A DNA stretch of 15,173 nt from Pseudomonadota bacterium (GTDB lineage Bacteria > Pseudomonadota > Gammaproteobacteria > Arenicellales > Poriferihabitantaceae). The DNA is taken from positions 1 to 15,173 of the forward strand of contig JAAELZ010000079.1 in assembly GCA_024226105.1 (NCBI GenBank). Reading direction: 5' to 3'. Every line of letters starts with the position of its first letter. Positions within the stretch are counted from its first letter, which is position 1. The position numbers and the translations under genes are program-made. The notes beneath the pieces were generated by a model. The model made no database searches, was not told where the DNA came from, and worked only from the letters and a program-made list of their open reading frames with translations. Of the stretch, positions 1-7,872 are shown piece after piece.

Positions 1-1
1 A

Positions 2-634
2 CTACCCGTATTTGTGCTGCTCACCACCGTTCGCTCGGTCGCAGGCGATCGCGAGGCAGGTGTATTTGAATACATGCTCTCCCTGCCCGTCAGCCTGTCG
101 GCCTGGTTCTGGGGCAAGTTTTTCGGGCGCCTGTTTGTGGTCTTTATTCCAGTGCTCGGAGCCATGCTACTGGCCATGGCATGGGCCGCCCTGAAAGGCA
201 GTGAAATTCCCTGGCGTCCAGTTTTATTTTACACCGGTTTGCTGTTATCCCTGGCCTGGTGCTTCCTCGGAATCGGCATGCTGATTTCTTCTTTCGCGCG
301 TTCATCAGATGTGGCCCAGGGTGTGGCGTTTATCGCCTGGTTAGTACTGCTTTTATTCCTGGATCTGATTCTGCTCGGCCTGATGGTACAAGGTGGAATG
401 CAGGCGGAAAGCGCCGTTATTGTTGCCCTGGCAAACCCCTTGCAGGTATTCAGAACAGCCTCAATGATGTTATTTGACCCGCAACTGGTATTGCTTGGCC
501 CCTCTGCCTACGTAATCCTTGATCATTTCAGTGAACTCGGTTATTTGAGCTACGCTCTGATCTATCCGATGGTGCTGGGCAGTTTGAGCGCCCTGCTTGG
601 ATTTTTGTATTTTCGTAAGAGTGATCTGCCTTAA
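2..634 (+). CDS. nosY: NosY-type ABC-2 permease, 5' end cut by the window edge
   Basis: This is the membrane permease of the NosDFY ABC transporter, which works in the inner membrane to support copper-site maturation of periplasmic nitrous oxide reductase. The frame is open from base 2 (Leu-Pro-Val-Phe-Val-Leu-Leu) and runs to TAA at 632-634, so about 210 C-terminal residues are visible. NosY is usually about 270-280 residues, so roughly the first 60 lie left of the window. Visible features are several hydrophobic segments, the ABC-2 phrase GDREAGVFEYMLSLPVS near the left end, and a C-terminal stretch typical of NosY (ANPLQVFRTASMMLFDPQ, then a last helix and FRKSDLP). The GTG at 14 is an internal codon, not the start. 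The next gene begins inside its 3' end, which implies translational coupling. The general family call (ABC-2 permease) is firm. NosY specifically rests on recognition of the C-terminal half without the nosZ, nosD or nosF neighbours in view. Confidence 0.77.
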   Translation, partial: LPVFVLLTTVRSVAGDREAGVFEYMLSLPVSLSAWFWGKFFGRLFVVFIPVLGAMLLAMAWAALKGSEIPWRPVLFYTGLLLSLAWCFLGIGMLISSFARSSDVAQGVAFIAWLVLLLFLDLILLGLMVQGGMQAESAVIVALANPLQVFRTASMMLFDPQLVLLGPSAYVILDHFSELGYLSYALIYPMVLGSLSALLGFLYFRKSDLP

Positions 635-2054
635 ACGCCTACAACGTTTTACCTTTCTCGCCCTGCTCGGGATCCTTTTCAGCGCGCACGCAAATCACCC
701 CGCAGGCGACGTAGTTACCATGAAAAATGGCGATATCCATATTGGTAACATCGAGCAGGCCAGTTTTATCGTTGACGCTTCGTTGGGCAAACTGACGATT
801 CCGGTGCCCGCGATACATCGGCTCTCCATACAATCCAGGAAGCTGGACATACTCGTAGAAACGGATGCAGGGGAAAGCATTAAAGGCTCGCTTGCGCCGG
901 GCGATATACGCATCTCCCGGCTACAGGACCCGACTCTGCCCATCGCACTTGAAGATATTTCACGCATTGATTTCGGCCACCAGCAGGAAAGCGATGCTCT
1001 GGCTGAATTTCCTTCCCGCCTGGAAACCACCGATGGGGACCTGCTTTTTGTCAGGCTCACCGCTGAAAACGTCACCCTGGAAACCGAAAATGGTCGCCGC
1101 GATGTAGATGCTTCAGATTTACGCTTTGTCGATACCAGCCTGCATACTTTTGAGGATGAATTGCTAACACAACTTACTTTGCTTGATGGCCGCCTTTACC
1201 AGGGGCAAATAACACCGGCTAACATTCTGCTTCACTCACCCTACCTTGAAACAATGAACGTACCCGCCGGTCAGTTGTCACGCCTGACACTCGACACGGT
1301 CAAGCAAGCCGAAGTTGCGATAGAGTTTTTCTCAGACAGCCTGCGAACCCTGGGTAACGGACCAAAGATGGTCAAAATCAAGGGGGGTAGTTTTTTGCGT
1401 GGCGATTATCAGGGCGATGGTGATGATGACGAACAACCCCTGTCAGAAGTGAGCCTGAAGCCGTATGCCATTGGCGCTTATGAAATAACCTTTGATCAAT
1501 ATGATCTTTTTTGCAGGCAAGCCAGGAAGTGCCACAATCCGGATGACCAGGAGTGGGGCCGCGGGCAAAGGCCGGCCATTAATATTTCATGGGAAGAAGC
1601 CAGCGCCTACGTGGGCTGGCTGGCGGAAAAAACAGGGAAGCCCTATCGTTTACCAAGCGATTCTGAGTGGGAATATGCCCACCGGGCTGGCAATACAACA
1701 CGCTATACCTGGGGAAATGAGGTAGAATCCGCGCGCGCTAACTGTGAAGGTTGCGGGTCAATCTGGGACGGCGATCAAACCGCACCGGTCGGTCGATTTG
1801 AACCCAACGCATTTGGTTTATATGATACTTCCGGTAACGTATTTGAATGGGTGGCCGATTGCTTTCATGATCGTTTTTCACAAGCCCCGAACGATGGCTC
1901 TCCTGTCGAGAAAGAAGGCTGCGGTAAGCGTGTTATTCGCGGTGGAGCATGGAGCTTTCCACCACATGAGATTCGTTCAGCAAATCGCTGGCGTGATTTC
2001 CCGACGCGGCGCAGTGACGATACCGGGTTTCGGGTTGCGATGGACCTTGAATAA
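621..2054 (+). CDS. Exported SUMF1/FGE-fold protein with repeat-rich N-terminus, lacking FGE catalytic cysteines
   Basis: I choose the GTG at 621, which gives 477 residues and overlaps the nosY stop by 14 bases. It yields a clear signal peptide (Lys-Arg-rich start, then FTFLALLGILFSAHA, likely cut before Asn-His), so the protein is probably periplasmic. Residues about 30-225 hold four similar units of 40-45 residues. Each has a T-x-[ND]-G-[DRE]-like turn, a Gly or basic position, and a closing strand ending in a hydrophobic-x-hydrophobic pattern. Residues about 250-477 are a SUMF1 (formylglycine-generating enzyme-like) domain: KGGSFLRGD, EITFDQY, RPAINISWEEASAYVGWL, RLPSDSEWEYAHRAG, GLYDTSGNVFEWV, RVIRGGAWSF and DTGFRVA. 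The Cys pair that makes formylglycine in true FGE (GGSYMCHRSYC region) is absent here (GGAWSFPPHEIRS), so FGE activity is unlikely. SUMF1-fold proteins such as NirV are known beside denitrification genes, so a role in reductase maturation is possible but inferred. Confidence 0.83.
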   Translation: MICLKRLQRFTFLALLGILFSAHANHPAGDVVTMKNGDIHIGNIEQASFIVDASLGKLTIPVPAIHRLSIQSRKLDILVETDAGESIKGSLAPGDIRISRLQDPTLPIALEDISRIDFGHQQESDALAEFPSRLETTDGDLLFVRLTAENVTLETENGRRDVDASDLRFVDTSLHTFEDELLTQLTLLDGRLYQGQITPANILLHSPYLETMNVPAGQLSRLTLDTVKQAEVAIEFFSDSLRTLGNGPKMVKIKGGSFLRGDYQGDGDDDEQPLSEVSLKPYAIGAYEITFDQYDLFCRQARKCHNPDDQEWGRGQRPAINISWEEASAYVGWLAEKTGKPYRLPSDSEWEYAHRAGNTTRYTWGNEVESARANCEGCGSIWDGDQTAPVGRFEPNAFGLYDTSGNVFEWVADCFHDRFSQAPNDGSPVEKEGCGKRVIRGGAWSFPPHEIRSANRWRDFPTRRSDDTGFRVAMDLE

Positions 2055-2291
2055 GTTTACGATGTCGTTGAGTACCGCGCCCTGTCGTTGTGAAGAGTGA
2101 AGCAATGTAGTAATCCGGCTATTGCGGCGATCTTTAACAATAGATACCTGTTCATCAATTATTGCCTGACGCTGCGTTGTGTCTATGAGATACCGACAGG
2201 AAACCGATTGACGCGTTGCACACGCAATGACCCGAATCAGGCTTGCTTACTTTATTAACCGGCAGCGGATAAAACTAAAACCCGCATTTTT

Positions 2292-3152
2292 ATGGAACTA
2301 AATCAGTTTATTCAGATCGGCCTGCCGCTGTCACTGGCGCTTATCATGCTAAGCCTGGGTCTGACGATAAAGCTGAGCGACTTTATTCAGCAGATGTCAA
2401 AACCACGCTCCATGCTGATTGGCTTATCCGCTCAAATGCTGTTAGTCCCAATACTCGCACTGGGCATTGTCAGTGTTTTTGAGTTGCCCGCCGCCCTGGC
2501 TGCAGGGCTCATGATTCTCAGCTTCTGCCCGGGAGGCGTGACCTCGAACTGGTTTTCACATATGGCCAGAGCCAATGTGCCACTGTCCATCAGCCTGACG
2601 GTCATCGCCAGCCTGATCACGCCGTTTACCATTCCCGCGCTATCAGAATTCGTCCTGCAAAGCATCATGGGCGAAGCACGTGCCGTATCGATTCCACTGG
2701 GCCTGACCATGATGCGCCTGTTTGTCATCAGTGTAATCCCCGTAGTGATCGGCATTACCCTTCGCAGCCGCTTTGACGCCTTTAGCGATCGCTGGCAACC
2801 CCTGGTTTACCGTTTAGCAACCAGCCTGTTTCTATGTGTTATCGCGGGAATCGTTTTTCAGCAATGGGCCAGGCTGCCCGGGTTTTTGGCGCAAAGCGGT
2901 CTTGCCAGCCTGTGCATGATCCTGGCCGGCATGGCGCTGGGAATAATAGTCGCTCGCTTTTCACAGCGAAACCGCAGAGATACGCGTACAATCGCCATTG
3001 AGGTCGGAATGCAAAACGGCGGCATGGCACTGGTTGTCACGCAAAATGTGCTGCAGAGTACCGAGCTATCCATTGTTCCTGTGGTTTACGGTTTAATTAT
3101 GCTGCTTCCTGTTTACCTGTATAGCCGTTATGCCCGAACGCAGTCAGTATAA
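2292..3152 (+). CDS. Bile acid:sodium symporter (BASS/SBF) family transporter
   Basis: This 286-residue, very hydrophobic protein has the length and pattern of about nine to ten membrane helices expected of the BASS family. These secondary transporters, often sodium-coupled, carry organic anions such as bile acids, pyruvate or pantothenate across the inner membrane. Family marks seen are SFCPGGVTSNWFSHMARAN at residues 77-95 (the conserved Pro-Gly-Gly and Ser-Asn loop of the first half) and AIEVGMQNGGMALVV at 235-249 (the Glu-x-Gly-x-Gln-Asn motif of the second half). The ATG at 2292 has only a weak upstream ribosome site. The last 23 bases overlap the next gene, so the two are probably coupled. 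The substrate cannot be read from the sequence. The family call is secure. Confidence 0.88.
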   Translation: MELNQFIQIGLPLSLALIMLSLGLTIKLSDFIQQMSKPRSMLIGLSAQMLLVPILALGIVSVFELPAALAAGLMILSFCPGGVTSNWFSHMARANVPLSISLTVIASLITPFTIPALSEFVLQSIMGEARAVSIPLGLTMMRLFVISVIPVVIGITLRSRFDAFSDRWQPLVYRLATSLFLCVIAGIVFQQWARLPGFLAQSGLASLCMILAGMALGIIVARFSQRNRRDTRTIAIEVGMQNGGMALVVTQNVLQSTELSIVPVVYGLIMLLPVYLYSRYARTQSV

Positions 3153-3984
3153 CTTCTGGGGCGCCCTACGCGTCTTCTCACTGGCGGTCGCGCTGATAAG
3201 TTGCGGGCTGGGAATTCGCCTGGGCTGGGATACGGCAAACCCTCAATATGCCCTGGCCGTATTGCTGTTACTCGGTGGTGTGCTCGCGCAAGCGGGCATG
3301 AACCTGATCAACGATACCGAAGACCTGTCTTCTACAAACGCAAACAGAATTTCTGAGGCCGCCAAGGAACGAATCGCCAGAAACCAGAAGCTGGGCTGGG
3401 TTGCCTTTGCACTGGCTACCGCCATCGGGCTGTACCTTGTCAGCCTCAGGGGCTGGCCACTTTTTGGGATATTCCTGATCTCGGCGCTACTGGCGCTTAG
3501 TTACAACGCGGGCCCGTTGAACTTCAAAAACAACGGAATCGCCATCGTTCAGGTATTTCTCTTAATGGGCCTGATTATGGTCGAGGCCAGCTATTTTACG
3601 ATGACAGGGCAGTTTTCGTCTAAAGTGCTGTGGTTATCACTGCCCGTTAGCCTGTTGATTTCACTGCTGTTGCTCAGCAACGAAATTCGTGACTACGAGA
3701 ATGACCTGAACGACCATAGCCATACGCTCAGCGTGAGGATCGGCCTGTCCGCCGCACAAAAACTTTATTGGGGGATAGTAATACTGGCACTTATGCTGAC
3801 CGCACTATACGCCTACACAGGGTGGCTCCATGCATCCAGGCTGATTTGGCTAACCCCTGCTCTACTCATGCTGCCAGTGCTTAAAAAACATTTATACCTC
3901 GCTGATCGCCACAACCTCACGCCTCTGTCCGGCCGGTTTTTTCTGATTTTTGGTGTAGCTTTTTTGTATATGCTCTCAGTTTGA
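3130..3984 (+). CDS. UbiA-family prenyltransferase (MenA-like)
   Basis: This 284-residue polytopic membrane protein belongs to the UbiA superfamily, which transfers a polyprenyl chain from its diphosphate to an aromatic or other acceptor. The two Mg-diphosphate sites are visible: the first Asp-rich motif NLINDTED at residues 58-65 and the second NEIRDYENDLNDHSHTLSVRIG (residues 184-205 region, Asp188, Asp192, Asp196). The second motif is close to the MenA form that ends in T-L-[AS]-V-R-x-G. The ATG at 3130 lies inside the end of the BASS gene (23-base overlap), and the alkD-like gene follows after 10 bases. No other menaquinone or ubiquinone genes are visible, so the acceptor is unknown. It could be a MenA acting alone or a paralogue with another substrate. 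The first motif (NDTEDLSST) lacks the extra downstream Asp present in many relatives. Confidence 0.85.
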   Translation: MPERSQYNFWGALRVFSLAVALISCGLGIRLGWDTANPQYALAVLLLLGGVLAQAGMNLINDTEDLSSTNANRISEAAKERIARNQKLGWVAFALATAIGLYLVSLRGWPLFGIFLISALLALSYNAGPLNFKNNGIAIVQVFLLMGLIMVEASYFTMTGQFSSKVLWLSLPVSLLISLLLLSNEIRDYENDLNDHSHTLSVRIGLSAAQKLYWGIVILALMLTALYAYTGWLHASRLIWLTPALLMLPVLKKHLYLADRHNLTPLSGRFFLIFGVAFLYMLSV

Positions 3985-3994
3985 CAAGATCAAC

Positions 3995-4702
3995 ATGCCC
4001 CATCAGGAAATAATTGACTACCTGAAAACGCTCGCCAGCCCCGAGATTGCCGAGCACTCTCAACGCTTCTTCAAAACAGCCGAAGGCGAATATGGCGCGG
4101 GCGACAAATTCCTGGGCATTCGCGTACCACCTATACGCTGTGCCGTAACAAAATACAAATCGGCCTCATTAAGAACCGCCGAGAAACTATTGCATTCGCA
4201 ATATCATGAAATTCGCCTGTTTGCCTTACTTTTAATGGTCTCCCATTATTCCCGAAATAAACCGGAGGAGCAGGCAAAAATCTATAATATCTATCTGCAA
4301 AACACCCGCTATATCAATAACTGGGATTTGGTCGATAGCTCGGCACCAAAGATAGTGGGCGCTTATCTACAAGATAAAGATAGAGGCAGACTCTACGAAT
4401 TGGCCGCATCTGATTTGCTTTGGGAGCGCCGGATAGCCATCATGGCAAGCTTTCATTTTATCCGGCTAAACCAGTTTGACGATACCTTGCATTTGTCAGA
4501 GCAACTGCTAAATGACCCGGAAGATTTAATCCATAAAGCCGTTGGCTGGATGCTCAGAGAAGTTGGAAAACGTGACCTGGCCGCAGAGCTCAGCTTTTTA
4601 GACAGGCATTACACGAAAATGCCAAGAACCATGTTGCGCTATGCCATTGAGAAGTTCGACCAGACTGATCGCCAGCATTATCTATATTCAAAATTGAAAT
4701 GA
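3995..4702 (+). CDS. AlkD-type DNA alkylation repair glycosylase
   Basis: This 235-residue HEAT-like all-helical protein matches the AlkD family (DNA alkylation repair enzyme), cytosolic glycosylases that remove bulky or cationic N3/N7-alkylpurines without flipping the base. Length matches Bacillus cereus AlkD. The core motif NNWDLVDSSA puts Trp110 and Asp114 where AlkD has Trp109 and catalytic Asp113. WERRIAIMA carries Arg145/Arg146 near the position of AlkD Arg148, and KAVGWMLREVG carries Trp185 (AlkD Trp187). All key DNA-contact and catalytic positions therefore look intact and activity is likely. It starts 10 bases after the UbiA-family gene and seems to be the last gene of that run, with no functional link to its neighbours apparent. 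No strong ribosome site precedes the ATG. The residue equivalences are my alignment by eye. Confidence 0.9.
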   Translation: MPHQEIIDYLKTLASPEIAEHSQRFFKTAEGEYGAGDKFLGIRVPPIRCAVTKYKSASLRTAEKLLHSQYHEIRLFALLLMVSHYSRNKPEEQAKIYNIYLQNTRYINNWDLVDSSAPKIVGAYLQDKDRGRLYELAASDLLWERRIAIMASFHFIRLNQFDDTLHLSEQLLNDPEDLIHKAVGWMLREVGKRDLAAELSFLDRHYTKMPRTMLRYAIEKFDQTDRQHYLYSKLK

Positions 4703-4786
4703 CCGGGTTAATAGTCTAAAAATATTCTGCTTTGCGTATACCAGTTTTGCTCAGAATTCACCGTGTATGATTGAGCTGATGCAATT

Positions 4787-5185
4787 TTAAGCATAGTATT
4801 TATACATATCCCGCAAAAAATGCCCAACGAGACATCCAGCTATAAACCCAATCCCAAGGAGTGCGAGTGGGAATCCAGTCGGAACCACAGACCAGGTTAT
4901 GGATGAAACCAATAATCCACTGATTGAAACGACTAAATGCTTATTAGTGACCATCGGATTTACGGCAAATTCCATTAATACAGAATAAATAGCGCTTTGA
5001 GCTCCTCCCAAAATCCAGCCATAAAAAATAAGCCCCATAAAGCCCGGTAAAGAACCGAACGCTGGAGAAATATGTGGGAGGCTAATGCCGAACACAACTA
5101 ATGCCGACACCATAAACGCGAAGACAACCGCTGGCATAAATATCCCGGTCATTATTCTCGGAAACCTGTTTCGCACTTTTTCCAT
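4787..5185 (-). CDS. Hypothetical four-helix membrane protein
   Basis: I do not recognise this 132-residue protein. It has a basic N-terminus (MEKVRNRFPRIM) followed by about four hydrophobic segments: residues about 12-36, 45-65, 78-98 and 100-122. It ends in a short charged tail (LRDMYKYYA). The Arg/Lys distribution suggests the N-terminus is cytoplasmic. It reads opposite to both flanking groups and is convergent with the AlkD-like gene, from which it is separated by 84 bases. A GGAG lies about 14 bases before the ATG, which is rather far for a ribosome site. The nearly continuous hydrophobic pattern and the lack of a competing frame on the other strand support a real gene. No function is assigned. 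Confidence 0.6.
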   Translation of the reverse strand: MEKVRNRFPRIMTGIFMPAVVFAFMVSALVVFGISLPHISPAFGSLPGFMGLIFYGWILGGAQSAIYSVLMEFAVNPMVTNKHLVVSISGLLVSSITWSVVPTGFPLALLGIGFIAGCLVGHFLRDMYKYYA

Positions 5186-5374
5186 GGAAGGAGTAGCTCC
5201 AATGGGTGAGGGTTTAAACTACATTATATCGCCTTAATTTTACGACCCTCCCGTTTCTGACAGTAATCCTGGTAGCCCGGTTAAATCCGCAACCACAGTG
5301 GGCATTCAACGGGAACAGACGGATACGTAAATTTGTCTTGTTTTCTTTCACATAATAACTATTCTTGCCCTATT

Positions 5375-6079
5375 ATGAATGGTGGTCACGAAATCAAAGA
5401 AATTGGGCTAAAGCAGGCAGCAGCCGCTGCCTGGCCTATATGTCTGGGCTATTTTCCTATCGGGCTGGCGCTGGGCGTGCTGGCCCAAAAGGCCGGATTG
5501 CCCTGGTGGGCGGTGGTGATGATGTCAGTGCTGGTATTTGCCGGCAGCGCGCAGTTCATCTGCGTAGCAATGCTGACGGCTAAGGCGTCCATTCCGGCAA
5601 TCATTCTTACCACTTTTATCGTTAATCTGCGCCATGCTTTGATGAGTTCGGCACTGGCTGTCTACCTGCCTGGCATCAGCCGCCGATTTCTTGCACTCTT
5701 CTCCTACGGCATTACTGATGAAAGTTTTGCCGTCAACATGACCCGTTTTCGCGAAGGAACCTGGTCACGCTGGAAAGCCTTGTTGGTGAATCACCTGGCG
5801 AATGCTGCCTGGATAATAGCGACAACTACCGGCGCCCTGGTAGGCCAGTTTGTCCCCCGGGGGGCCTTCGGCATTGACTACGCTCTGAACGCTATGTTTA
5901 TCTGCCTGCTGGTTTTTCAACTGCGGGGACGGATTTATCTCCTGACCAGCCTGCTGGCCGCGACAATTTCTGTCGCCTGGTACTTACTGATCCCCGGTGA
6001 CTCTTATGTCGTCGGTGCATCCGTCATTGCGGCCACCCTTGGATATGTCCTGCAACGGCGTCACCGCAAAGGGAAATGA
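5375..6079 (+). CDS. azlC: AzlC-family exporter, large subunit
   Basis: This is the large subunit of an AzlCD-type exporter, known for export of branched-chain amino acids or their analogues through the inner membrane. From the ATG at 5375 it is 234 residues, the usual AzlC length. Family marks are AAAAAWPICLGYFPIGLALGVLAQKAG near the N-terminus, FAGSAQFICVAML, FIVNLRHALMSSALAVYL, the YGITDESFAVN loop and a C-terminal run of helices. The TTG at 5333 would add 14 residues with no family match. Neither start has a good ribosome site, so the start is uncertain. The stop overlaps the azlD start in an ATGA arrangement, as usual for this pair. The convergent LysR gene downstream is a possible but unproved regulator. 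Confidence 0.9.
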   Translation: MNGGHEIKEIGLKQAAAAAWPICLGYFPIGLALGVLAQKAGLPWWAVVMMSVLVFAGSAQFICVAMLTAKASIPAIILTTFIVNLRHALMSSALAVYLPGISRRFLALFSYGITDESFAVNMTRFREGTWSRWKALLVNHLANAAWIIATTTGALVGQFVPRGAFGIDYALNAMFICLLVFQLRGRIYLLTSLLAATISVAWYLLIPGDSYVVGASVIAATLGYVLQRRHRKGK

Positions 6080-6405
6080 CTTTTTTCGACTATCTTTTTC
6101 TGTTTACAGGCATGGGGTTAGTAACGTATCTGCCACGTGCCCTGCCACTGGTTTATCTCGCGCATAAGAAGTTACCTCAATGGCTGATCGACTGGCTGAA
6201 TCTGGTGCCGGTAGCGATCCTCAGCGCCCTGCTGGCTCCGGCCCTGTTTATCGATTCTGCACAGCGAAGTTTCAGTATCGGGAAACTGGAACTGCTGGTG
6301 GCGATTCCGACACTGCTTTTTGCGTTGAAAACCCGGAGTCTCGGTGGTACGGTGCTGGTGGGGATGGTTCTCTACTGGCTGGCTGGATTTATCTTTAGTA
6401 GATAA
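6076..6405 (+). CDS. azlD: AzlD-family exporter, small subunit
   Basis: This 109-residue protein has four hydrophobic segments and the AzlD family pattern: GMGLVTYLPRALPLVYL near the N-terminus, LPQWLIDWLNLVPVAILSALLAPAL in the middle and LLFALKTRSLGGTVLVGMVLYWL at the end. AzlD is the small partner required with AzlC for amino acid export in the inner membrane. The ATG overlaps the azlC stop by 4 bases (ATGA) and AAGGGA lies just upstream, so translation is probably coupled. The length is normal for the family. The substrate is not shown by the sequence. Confidence 0.88.
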   Translation: MTFFDYLFLFTGMGLVTYLPRALPLVYLAHKKLPQWLIDWLNLVPVAILSALLAPALFIDSAQRSFSIGKLELLVAIPTLLFALKTRSLGGTVLVGMVLYWLAGFIFSR

Positions 6406-6628
6406 AATAGAAAATAAAGAGACTGACTGGATAACAAGTTCATTTTCTGCGTATCAGAGCGCGGAATTCCCCTGGAAACTTCGTAAACTTCCGCGAGTCG
6501 CTAAAACGGCGTATTCTTACGGTGGGTTCAACTGGTCGTTGCATCATCTAGTACCAACTACTGGTTTCTCGGGGATTCACAACTACCAGGATGAAATGTT
6601 GAGTACCGGAGCGGGCCCCGGCTCAAAA

Positions 6629-7519
6629 TCACCTGTACGTACACGGATCAATAGTTGCCTGTTGCTTCAACCAGTTCACAAAAATTTTCACGGATGGTTT
6701 CAGGGGGCCGGGGCTTGTCTCAATATAGTAGGTTCCGCATGCAGGTTCTGAAAACAATACCTTCATTTCTCCAGATTGTATCTCTTCCTCAAAAAAGGCC
6801 CGTGCGGTATAGGTGATTCCGTCGCCGCGTCGTACTGCCTGCATGATCAGGTTCCCCGGCATCTGTGTAATCATTAATGGTCGTTCTGGTTTGACGCCCC
6901 GGCAGCTGAACCAGTCAGCAACTTCATTCGTGCCTAATTCCTGTAGCCACGGCATTCCGGTAAGCGTTGCCGGGTCGTTGATTTCCCGTTCTCCAATTAG
7001 TGACGACGACGCAATTACGATCATGTCACTAATCAATACCGGCATAACGGGAATATCCAGCTTATGTTTGTCGGTGTAGCGTATCGCTATTTCAATTCCT
7101 CCCGCCTTCAATTCCACCACCCTCGGTGTCGGGTTCAGCAACAGCGGAATGTCTGGATACCTGTTTTGAAAATCCTGTATCCGCGGCATCAACCATTCAG
7201 TGGCAAACGCCGGTGATATCGATAGTTGAACCGGTTGAGTTGCATTGGATTCCAGTAGTTTATCTACGCCTCGCTGAATTGCTGCAAAGCCGGAATCAAG
7301 ATCGTAGGCCAATGCCAGGCCTTCCGCTGTAAGCCGGATACCACGCCCTTCCCGAACGACAAGAGCAGTGCTTAATCGTTCTTCCAGCGCCCGCACCTGC
7401 TGGCTAACAGCGGCATGGGTGACATTCAGCAACGCACCCGCGCGCATGTAACTACCCGCTTCTGCTACCGCCGCAAAGGCTCTAAGACTATTAAGTGAGG
7501 GCAGGTCGGACAGTGACAT
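6629..7519 (-). CDS. LysR-family transcriptional regulator (GcvA-like)
   Basis: This 296-residue DNA-binding regulator has the standard LysR layout. There is a winged helix-turn-helix at residues about 8-65 (SLNSLRAFAAVAEAGSYMRA, then VTHAAVSQQVRALEERLS), a linker helix, and a substrate-binding domain from about 92 to 290. The N-terminal PSLNSLRAF and the effector domain phrasing (LQLSISPAFATEWLMPRI-like, AGGIEIAIRYTD, GDGITYTARAFFEEEI) match the GcvA-type subgroup. It faces azlCD tail to tail, and its 5' end looks towards the palindromic element and the GFA-DUF1059-SDR operon. By the usual LysR rule that operon, transcribed divergently, is the better regulatory target, although a 353-base gap with an inserted element lies between. 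The ligand is unknown. Confidence 0.9.
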   Translation of the reverse strand: MSLSDLPSLNSLRAFAAVAEAGSYMRAGALLNVTHAAVSQQVRALEERLSTALVVREGRGIRLTAEGLALAYDLDSGFAAIQRGVDKLLESNATQPVQLSISPAFATEWLMPRIQDFQNRYPDIPLLLNPTPRVVELKAGGIEIAIRYTDKHKLDIPVMPVLISDMIVIASSSLIGEREINDPATLTGMPWLQELGTNEVADWFSCRGVKPERPLMITQMPGNLIMQAVRRGDGITYTARAFFEEEIQSGEMKVLFSEPACGTYYIETSPGPLKPSVKIFVNWLKQQATIDPCTYR

Positions 7520-7872
7520 ATGAAAGAATATCTTACATTAAACAAATAATTATGACTCGTATTAAGCTGGATATTATGCCAGTATGTCACTAATGACGTA
7601 GGAATCATTATTAGGCGCATCATAGTTTTTGTAATAATTTCTATTGTGAGGCCTCAGCGTAACTCAGTGGCGAAAGAAAAATGAAGTGAAATTTTCTTGA
7701 TTAAGGCGTGATTCGCAGTGAATAGCGAGCTATTCGCAAGACTTGCAACGCAGAGCAAGGGTATTTTAGTCATTTTTACTCGTCATCTGGGTTATGCTGA
7801 GGTCTCATTGTATAGAATCATTTTAAGAAAATCGCCATGGGCCATAACAGCTATCCTTAAGAGACAAAAAAT
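7520..7872. other. Intergenic region between divergent LysR and GFA genes
   Basis: No gene is seen in this 353-base divergent gap. The left 126 bases are AT-rich and presumably hold the LysR promoter and operator. A small dyad GTCA-CTAA-TGAC sits at 7586-7597. The middle is filled by the palindromic element at 7647-7807. The last 65 bases are AT-rich and end in AAGAGA at 7859-7864, a suitable ribosome site for the gene at 7873. If the element is inserted, it separated an older shared control region. Confidence 0.6.
7647..7807. mobile_element. Putative MITE: 161-bp element that is one long imperfect palindrome
   Basis: The left end reads TGAGGCCTCAGCGTAAC and the right end, reverse-complemented, reads TGAGACCTCAGCATAAC. 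Over the first 21 bases 18 match, and similarity continues inward (a shared AAAAATGA follows). The centre holds GAATAGC-GA-GCTATTC at 7720-7735, whose midpoint (7727.5) coincides with that of the outer repeats (7727). The whole unit is therefore a single concentric hairpin. TTG (or ATTG) flanks both ends (7644-7646 and 7808-7810), which could be a short target duplication. There is no coding capacity. This is the form of a non-autonomous MITE or large REP-like repeat. Copies elsewhere in the genome would confirm it. Confidence 0.6.

Noticed and set aside
597..620. TTG at 597 as an earlier start of the SUMF1-like gene
   Set aside because: It would place charged, unmatched residues before a good signal peptide. 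The GTG at 621 gives a standard signal sequence.
6609..6624. GC-rich dyad GAGCGGGCCCCGGCTC between azlD and LysR as a terminator
   Set aside because: The symmetric core leaves no proper loop and there is no T-run on either side.
6344..6751. 135-residue plus-strand reading frame running past azlD into the LysR 3' end
   Set aside because: It is out of frame with azlD and antisense to LysR, with no recognisable content; bases 6406-6628 appear to be plain intergenic DNA.
7586..7597. Short dyad GTCACTAATGAC upstream of the LysR gene as its operator
   Set aside because: The half-sites are only 4 bases and the T-N11-A pattern is not convincing; it is too weak to annotate.
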